DNA from: Spirochaetaceae bacterium
Lineage (GTDB): Bacteria > Spirochaetota > Spirochaetia > Treponematales > Rectinemataceae
DNA length: 10,645 nt
Assembly: GCA_016794765.1 (NCBI GenBank)
Contig: JAEUJG010000585.1
Location: 1 to 10,645 of the forward strand
Reading direction: 5' to 3'
The position numbers were made by a program, and so were the translations under genes. Below are positions 7,310 through 10,645 of this stretch, piece by piece (the first letter of the stretch is position 1; the number at the start of each line of letters is the position of its first letter). A model generated the notes under the pieces. It saw only the letters and a list, made by a program, of their open reading frames with translations, searched no databases and was not told where the DNA came from.

Positions 7310-7338
7310 GCACCGCCGAGATTCGGCGGTGCTTTTTT
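7310..7338 (+). terminator. Rho-independent terminator of the gcv operon
   Basis: GCACCGCCGA (7310-7319) pairs perfectly with TCGGCGGTGC (7323-7332) around a 3-nt loop (or a 9-bp stem with a 5-nt loop), followed directly by six T (7333-7338). No T-run follows on the other strand, so it acts only on rightward transcription. Confidence 0.93.
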
Positions 7339-7379
7339 ATCAGGGCCGGCCTCGCCCCTCCTCCGCCCGGTCTCCGCCT

Positions 7380-7727
7380 TCAGGCGTCCGTGGCGATGAC
7401 CGCCACCATCCTGAGATCCCCGGGCCCGAGGCTCTGGATGCCGTGGGCGGCCCCGCCGCCGGTGACGACGACGTCGCCGGGGCCGACTTCCTCCGGCCGG
7501 CCGTCGTCGTTCACGCCGCCGCGGCCCGACAGGATCAGGAACCACTCGGTCTCGCCCTCGTGGACGTGGTTGCCGATGCTTGCTCCGGCGGGGATGACGA
7601 TCTCGCCGAGGAGCCGGACGTGCGACGCCAGGGCCGCGGGCGGGAGGTACGCGACGCGCGTCTCTCCCTCGCCGCCGCGCATCCTGACGCGCGTCTCGCG
7701 GATGCGCTCGTTGTCGCGCAGTATCAT
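7380..7727 (-). CDS. Small single-domain cupin protein
   Basis: This 115-residue protein is one cupin beta-barrel. The first metal-binding motif is at 52-67 (GNHVHEGETEWFLILSG, with His54, His56 and Glu61 in HxH(x)4E spacing). The second is GDVVVTGGGAAHGI at 84-97, contributing His95. The full metal-binding set is therefore present. Cupins of this size include sugar-phosphate isomerases, dioxygenases and ligand-binding regulators, and nothing here chooses among them; it has no HTH domain or signal peptide. The ATG at 7727 has a clear Shine-Dalgarno (AAGGAG, 7738-7733, 5-nt spacing). It is convergent with the gcv operon and probably a single-gene unit with its own promoter, since a hairpin terminator lies between it and the upstream membrane-protein gene. 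Confidence 0.85.
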   Translation of the reverse strand: MILRDNERIRETRVRMRGGEGETRVAYLPPAALASHVRLLGEIVIPAGASIGNHVHEGETEWFLILSGRGGVNDDGRPEEVGPGDVVVTGGGAAHGIQSLGPGDLRMVAVIATDA

Positions 7728-7772
7728 GGGAACTCCTTAACGGCCGGTCCAAGGGGATCCGCCGCGGGCAGC

Positions 7773-7781
7773 ATGATAGCA
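7773..7781 (-). promoter_or_regulatory. Candidate extended -10 promoter of the cupin gene
   Basis: On the minus strand TGCTATCAT forms an extended -10 element (TGn plus TATCAT). No good -35 hexamer is visible at 16-18 bp. The start would be near 7766, giving a leader of about 39 nt with the cupin Shine-Dalgarno. Confidence 0.4.
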
Positions 7782-7800
7782 CGACCCCGGCGCCGGATAA

Positions 7801-7840
7801 ACAAGGAAGGCCGCCGGTTTGCCCGGCGGCCTTCCCTTGT
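7801..7840 (-). terminator. Strong hairpin terminator after the membrane-protein gene
   Basis: Positions 7801-7817 pair with 7823-7840 around a 5-nt loop: 13 continuous pairs, one bulged C (7836), then 4 more pairs. On the minus strand the GC core is followed by a T-rich stretch (TTCCTTGTTTAT), as expected of an intrinsic terminator. It begins 30 bp after the stop of the 7871-8608 gene. The plus-strand side has a weaker T tail. Confidence 0.7.
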
Positions 7841-7870
7841 CGCGGCGGCCTTCGGCCTAAGGCTTGGGCC

Positions 7871-8608
7871 CTAGGCGGCGGCCCGCGCCCGGTCGGCCTT
7901 GTCGCCGGCCTTCCAGTACCGCTTGTAGGCGATGAGGCCCATGGCCACGTAGGCGAGGGTCTTGGGAATCATGAGGAGGCCGAGCATCGGCACCGCGGCC
8001 GCGAAGAGGATGACCGGCGTATAGAAGCCGTAGGAGACGATCATCGCCCAGCCGATTCCGGCCCAGGCGCGGTCGCCGTCGCGGCGGCCCTCGGCGATGA
8101 AGAGACCGGCCATCAGGAAACCGGCCACGGCGAGGGGCAGGTTGCGCACGAGGCCCATGACGTAGGGCGGTACCGCGAGTTCCCAGCCGTTGCCGGGCAG
8201 GGCCATGAGGATGAGGCGGAGGACCAGGAGGCTTTCCATGATCCAGAAGGCGGCGTCGAGGCGCCTCCCTGAGCGGAGGGCGCGGGCCTCGGCGAACACC
8301 ATGTAGAAGATGGTCATCGTGTAGGCCGTCGCGAGCATGCCGAGGCCGAGCAGGGAGGACGGGACGCCGCCGACGGTGACCGTCGCCGCGGCGGGGCCGA
8401 AGAGGGCCGTCACGACGCGCGCGCCGACATGGAAGGTGTCGCCGACCGCAAGGAGGACAAAGGCCAGGAGGAAGCGACCGGCGAGATTGGCCTCCGCGGG
8501 GGCGATGCGCGAGCGGTTTTTCGCCATTAGCGCGATGAGGGACCAAAGCGTGATAAGATAGGCGACGTTGAAGATGGTCTCCATGATGGATGCCGGCAAA
8601 GATGACAT
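7871..8608 (-). CDS. Seven-helix integral membrane protein, unknown function
   Basis: This 245-residue protein is mostly hydrophobic with about seven transmembrane helices, near residues 11-28, 45-65, 84-105, 121-138, 152-172, 182-205 and 207-227, and a basic C-terminal tail. The second helix carries polar, possibly functional residues, GDTFHVGAR at 56-64 (Asp57, His60, Arg64). There is no transporter, kinase or protease motif that I can name; I do not recognise the family with confidence. The start is ATG 8608: AAGGAG (8621-8616) lies 7 nt before it, while the GTG at 8629 lies upstream of the Shine-Dalgarno. A strong promoter and two operator-like palindromes precede it, and a TetR-type regulator is divergent, so it is probably repressed by that protein and induced by a small hydrophobic or toxic ligand (inference). 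Confidence 0.8.
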   Translation of the reverse strand: MSSLPASIMETIFNVAYLITLWSLIALMAKNRSRIAPAEANLAGRFLLAFVLLAVGDTFHVGARVVTALFGPAAATVTVGGVPSSLLGLGMLATAYTMTIFYMVFAEARALRSGRRLDAAFWIMESLLVLRLILMALPGNGWELAVPPYVMGLVRNLPLAVAGFLMAGLFIAEGRRDGDRAWAGIGWAMIVSYGFYTPVILFAAAVPMLGLLMIPKTLAYVAMGLIAYKRYWKAGDKADRARAAA

Positions 8609-8615
8609 GGTAAGG

Positions 8616-8621
8616 CTCCTT
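8616..8621 (-). promoter_or_regulatory. Ribosome-binding site that decides the membrane-protein start
   Basis: AAGGAG on the minus strand lies 7 nt from ATG 8608 and inside the longer GTG-initiated frame, so the shorter start is preferred. Confidence 0.75.
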
Positions 8622-8624
8622 GTA

Positions 8625-8660
8625 TGCACTAATAAGTGCTAGAATGCATCGACAAGTGCA
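8625..8660. promoter_or_regulatory. Two operator-like palindromes, probable TetR binding sites
   Basis: Site A (8625-8640, TGCACTAATAAGTGCT) contains the inverted repeat GCACT-AATA-AGTGC. Site B (8645-8660, TGCATCGACAAGTGCA) matches it at 11 of 16 positions and shares the half-site AAGTGC. Their centres are 20 bp apart, about two helical turns, so two dimers could bind the same face. Site B overlaps the minus-strand -10 box and start point; site A lies in the 5' leader of the membrane-protein mRNA. Binding by the adjacent TetR protein is inference from position and symmetry. Confidence 0.65.
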
Positions 8661-8689
8661 ATATACTGAGGCGCCGCCCCAATGGTCAA
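8660..8689 (-). promoter_or_regulatory. Promoter of the seven-helix membrane-protein gene
   Basis: On the minus strand TTGACC (8689-8684) and TATATT (8665-8660) are separated by 18 bp, both 5/6 matches. The predicted start is about 8653, giving a leader of about 45 nt that carries site A and the Shine-Dalgarno. Confidence 0.72.
8662..8667 (+). promoter_or_regulatory. Candidate -10 box of the TetR gene
   Basis: TATACT is a 5/6 match to the -10 consensus on the plus strand and overlaps the -10 box of the divergent promoter. No convincing -35 is present at 16-18 bp. Operator site B would lie between -35 and -10, compatible with autorepression. Confidence 0.45.
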
Positions 8690-8698
8690 GTAGGGGGG

Positions 8699-9376
8699 AT
8701 GATGGAAGGCGAGGAAGGTCGAACCGCCCGCAAGAAGCGCGAGGCGCGCGAGCGCATCATCGCGGCCGCCGCCGAACTCTTCATGGAAAAGGGCGCCCGC
8801 GCCGTTTCCATGGACGAGGTCGCCCAAGCCGCCGACGTGGCGCGGCGGACCCTTTTCAACTACTTCGAGGGCAAGGACGAGCTCCTTGTCGCCACGGCCG
8901 GACCGGTCCTCGAAGCGGCCATCGAACTGGCCGAAGCGGCGGCCGCCAATCCGACTCCGAGCTTCGAGGAGGTGATCGAGCTCTGCCTTTCCCTGTGGCG
9001 GAGCTGCGGACGCCGACTCGGCCTCCTTTACGCGGTCGAGCTCGAGGAATCCCCGGGGCTGGCCGAGCTCCACGCCCGTTTCCTCGAAATCCTGCGACGG
9101 CTCATCGGCAAGGCCGCCTCCGGCGATCCCGCCTATGCCTCGAGCGCGCGGCTCGTCGGGAAGCTGGTGTACCGTTCCTTCGTGCCCCTGCTGCTTGCGC
9201 TGGAGGAGGAGGAGGACGCCGAGGAGCGCTTCGCCCGCAGCCTCAAGGGCCTGCTGTCGGGCGCCGCGGGCCCGGCGCGGGGCGCGGGGGCATCCGGGCC
9301 GTCCGGAGCCCTCCAGCCGGGCCGCCATCCCGGCGGGCAGCCCGGCGGGCAGCCCGGCGGCCATCCCGGCCGCTAG
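8699..9376 (+). CDS. TetR/AcrR-family transcriptional regulator
   Basis: The N-terminal domain is a typical TetR DNA-binding domain: REARERIIAAAAELFMEKG at about 14-32, then the helix-turn-helix at about 36-57 (VSMDEVAQAADVARRTLFNYF), followed by EGKDELL. Residues 65-187 are the helical ligand-binding and dimerisation domain, too variable to predict a ligand. The protein is 225 residues from the ATG at 8699 (an ATG at 8702 is equally possible; AGGGGGG directly before them is a poor Shine-Dalgarno). Residues from about 188 to the end form a Gly/Pro/Ala-rich tail with no fold, partly made of a 12-bp repeat; the family normally ends near residue 190-200. It is divergent from the membrane-protein gene and probably represses it and itself. 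Its stop overlaps that of the convergent kinase gene by 4 bp. Confidence 0.92.
   Translation: MMEGEEGRTARKKREARERIIAAAAELFMEKGARAVSMDEVAQAADVARRTLFNYFEGKDELLVATAGPVLEAAIELAEAAAANPTPSFEEVIELCLSLWRSCGRRLGLLYAVELEESPGLAELHARFLEILRRLIGKAASGDPAYASSARLVGKLVYRSFVPLLLALEEEEDAEERFARSLKGLLSGAAGPARGAGASGPSGALQPGRHPGGQPGGQPGGHPGR
9317..9376 (+). repeat. 12-bp tandem repeat at the 3' end of the TetR gene
   Basis: Five units of 12 bp run to the last base of the gene: an imperfect unit (9317-9328), two identical CCCGGCGGGCAG units (9329-9340, 9341-9352), CCCGGCGGCCAT (9353-9364) and CCCGGCCGCTAG (9365-9376). They encode PGRH, PGGQ, PGGQ, PGGH and PGR-stop, so the stop codon is part of the last unit. Confidence 0.85.
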
Positions 9377-10645
9377 GCTTGTTCGGCCGGCGGGGCGACC
9401 GGGAAGCGCAGTTCCGCGCTGAAACCCGGCGGCCCGCCGAACACGAGGCCGGCGCGCAACTGGGCGGCCAGGCTGCGCACGATGGTGAAGCCCATCGACG
9501 CGCTCGTCGCCGGATCGGCGCCTGGCTTGAGCCCTCGCCCCTCGTCGGAAACCCGGAGGACAAGATCGCCGCCCTTGCGCGAAAGCTTGGCTTCGATGGG
9601 CCCCCGCGTGCCCTCCGGATAGGCGTACTTGATTGCGTTGAGCAGGAGTTCGTTCGCGATGAGGCCGAGCGGCACCGCCTCGTCGAGCCCGAGGCGTATC
9701 GGCTCCGCGGCGAAACGAAGGCCCGGCGCGTCGTGGCCGAGCGCCAGTTCCTCCACGACCGAGCGGAGGTACTCCGCGGCGTCGATGGAGGCGAGGTCGG
9801 GCGAGCGGTAGAGGAGTTCGTGGAGCTGGGCCATGGCGCGGATGCGGGACTGGGTCTCGGCCAGGAGTTCGCGGTCGCGTTCGCTTTCGAGGGTGTAGGA
9901 CTGGAGCTGGATCAGGCTCGAGATGACCTGCATGTTGTTCTTGACCCGATGGTGGATCTCCTTGAGAAGGATCTCCTTCTCGCGGAGGGAGGCGCGGATC
10001 TGTTCGTCGCGGCGCTTGCTTTCCGTGATGTCGCGGGACACGAGGAGGGCCTTGTCCTCGCCGAGGGGGACGATGCGGCCCTCGAAGAGCCGGGCGCCCT
10101 CCGGCGTGTCGAGGCGGTACTCCAGGAAGGTCATGCAACGCCGGGAGAAGGCCTCGGCGAGCCGGTCCATGAACTGGGCCACGGCGGTTTCCGGCAGGCC
10201 GAGCTCGGACATCTTCCTGCCGAGGAAGGCCTCGGGAGGCATGGCGAGCAGCTCCGGCCGCGCGGCGCTGAAGTCGAGGTAGCGGCCCTCCCGGTCGAAG
10301 GTGAAGAAGTAGTCCGGAAGGGCGGCGATGAAGGCGCGGTTCTTCGCCTGGCTCTCCTCCAGGAGCAACACCTTCTCCCGGAGTTCCGCGGTGGCGCGGG
10401 CGACGCGCGCGCGGAGGGACCATGCGATGCCGAGGAGGAGGGCGACGACGGCGGCCGCCCCGCCGCCGATCCAGGCGACCAGAGCCGGGTCGACGCGCGG
10501 GCCGAGTTCGGAGCCGCGCCACTTCTTGTCGATCGCCGCGTAGGTAGAGGCGGGCAGGGCGCCGAAGCCGCGTTTGACGAGGGCGAGCAGGGCCTCGTTC
10601 TCCTTGAGCACGGCCCGGCTGAAGGCTCCCTCGTTCAGGATGAAG
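9373..10645 (-). CDS. Sensor histidine kinase with solute-binding-type sensor, PAS and HisKA_2 (N-terminus outside window)
   Basis: The frame is open to the right edge, so the N-terminus is missing; numbering here starts at the internal GTG at 10611. Residues before about 35 (AFSRAVLKENEALLALVKRGF, then AIDKKW) resemble the C-terminal helix of an SBP_bac_3 periplasmic solute-binding domain. A transmembrane helix follows at 43-66, a short coiled coil at 67-92, a PAS domain at about 90-200 (ALPDYFFTFDREGRYLDFS, ending DITESKRR) and a HisKA_2 dimerisation domain with HHRVKNN (probable phospho-acceptor His221). The ATPase domain has its N box at about 318-330 (Asn320, Asn325) and DEGRGL at 356-361. 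It should sense an external solute, probably an amino acid or similar, and phosphorylate a response regulator. No regulator gene is visible; it may lie beyond the edge. Confidence 0.9.
   Translation of the reverse strand, partial: FILNEGAFSRAVLKENEALLALVKRGFGALPASTYAAIDKKWRGSELGPRVDPALVAWIGGGAAAVVALLLGIAWSLRARVARATAELREKVLLLEESQAKNRAFIAALPDYFFTFDREGRYLDFSAARPELLAMPPEAFLGRKMSELGLPETAVAQFMDRLAEAFSRRCMTFLEYRLDTPEGARLFEGRIVPLGEDKALLVSRDITESKRRDEQIRASLREKEILLKEIHHRVKNNMQVISSLIQLQSYTLESERDRELLAETQSRIRAMAQLHELLYRSPDLASIDAAEYLRSVVEELALGHDAPGLRFAAEPIRLGLDEAVPLGLIANELLLNAIKYAYPEGTRGPIEAKLSRKGGDLVLRVSDEGRGLKPGADPATSASMGFTIVRSLAAQLRAGLVFGGPPGFSAELRFPVAPPAEQA

Noticed and set aside
4123..7313. Very long minus-strand open frames opposite gcvPA and gcvPB (597 and 526 codons)
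   Set aside because: They lie exactly antisense to well-conserved gcv genes and have biased Gly/Asp/Glu/Val/Leu-rich composition typical of antisense frames in GC-rich DNA, with no recognisable domain.
7824..7853. Direct repeat CGGCGGCCTTC at 7824-7834 and 7843-7853 as a possible attachment or insertion mark
   Set aside because: The first copy is one arm of the terminator hairpin and there is no mobile gene or matching site nearby; chance or terminator duplication is enough.
7329..7874. Plus-strand frame of 181 codons opposite the cupin gene
   Set aside because: It starts in the gcv terminator, has no ribosome-binding site, and is antisense to a cupin with intact metal-binding motifs.
7871..8608. 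Membrane hydrolase of the CREST type (ceramidase/PAQR-like) because of the Asp and His in helix 2
   Set aside because: The last helix has no histidines, so the metal-binding set expected of that superfamily is incomplete.
8639..10522. 627-codon minus-strand frame across the TetR and kinase genes
   Set aside because: It is Arg/Pro-rich, lacks domains, and is a frame shadow of two genes with clear family motifs.

Overview
The window is about 10.6 kb of GC-rich, densely coded bacterial DNA with no mobile element, tRNA, rRNA or CRISPR array that I can see. The core is a complete glycine-cleavage operon of the split-P type, gcvT-gcvH-gcvPA-gcvPB. The order, the two-subunit P protein, a GerMN-domain membrane protein just upstream and a TPR/metallophosphatase pair are compatible with a high-GC spirochaete (Treponema/Spirochaeta relatives). 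That is only an inference from gene content; other anaerobic, GC-rich lineages with a split P protein are possible.

Layout. Positions 3-1871 (+) hold the end of a TPR protein and a divergent calcineurin-like metallophosphatase, probably co-transcribed. Positions 1957-2808 (+) hold a membrane-anchored GerMN protein behind a good sigma-70 promoter that appears to start transcription almost at the ATG (candidate leaderless mRNA). An unusually AT-rich spacer (2809-2964) carries the promoter and a perfect Shine-Dalgarno for the gcv operon (2965-7265, +). The first gene seems to start at CTG. The operon ends in a textbook intrinsic terminator at 7310-7338. Lipoamide dehydrogenase (L protein) and lipoylation genes are not in the window.

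The right part is mostly on the minus strand. A one-domain cupin (7380-7727) and a seven-helix membrane protein of unknown function (7871-8608) are transcribed leftwards. The membrane-protein gene is divergent from a TetR-family regulator (8699-9376, +). Their shared intergenic region has two similar operator-like palindromes 20 bp apart and overlapping -10 boxes on opposite strands, so the TetR protein probably controls the membrane protein and itself. The TetR gene ends in a 12-bp tandem repeat encoding a Pro/Gly-rich tail, and its stop codon overlaps, tail to tail, the stop codon of a sensor histidine kinase (9373 to beyond the right edge, -) whose extracytoplasmic sensor looks like a solute-binding-protein domain.

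The gcv proteins together oxidise glycine to CO2, NH3 and methylene-tetrahydrofolate: the P protein decarboxylates glycine onto the lipoyl arm of H, and T releases ammonia and transfers the C1 unit. The most unusual points are the CTG start of gcvT, the leaderless GerMN gene, the TetR/7TM divergon with its paired operators, and the repeat-built TetR tail meeting the kinase stop codon. I do not see a clear new multi-gene defence or metabolic system.
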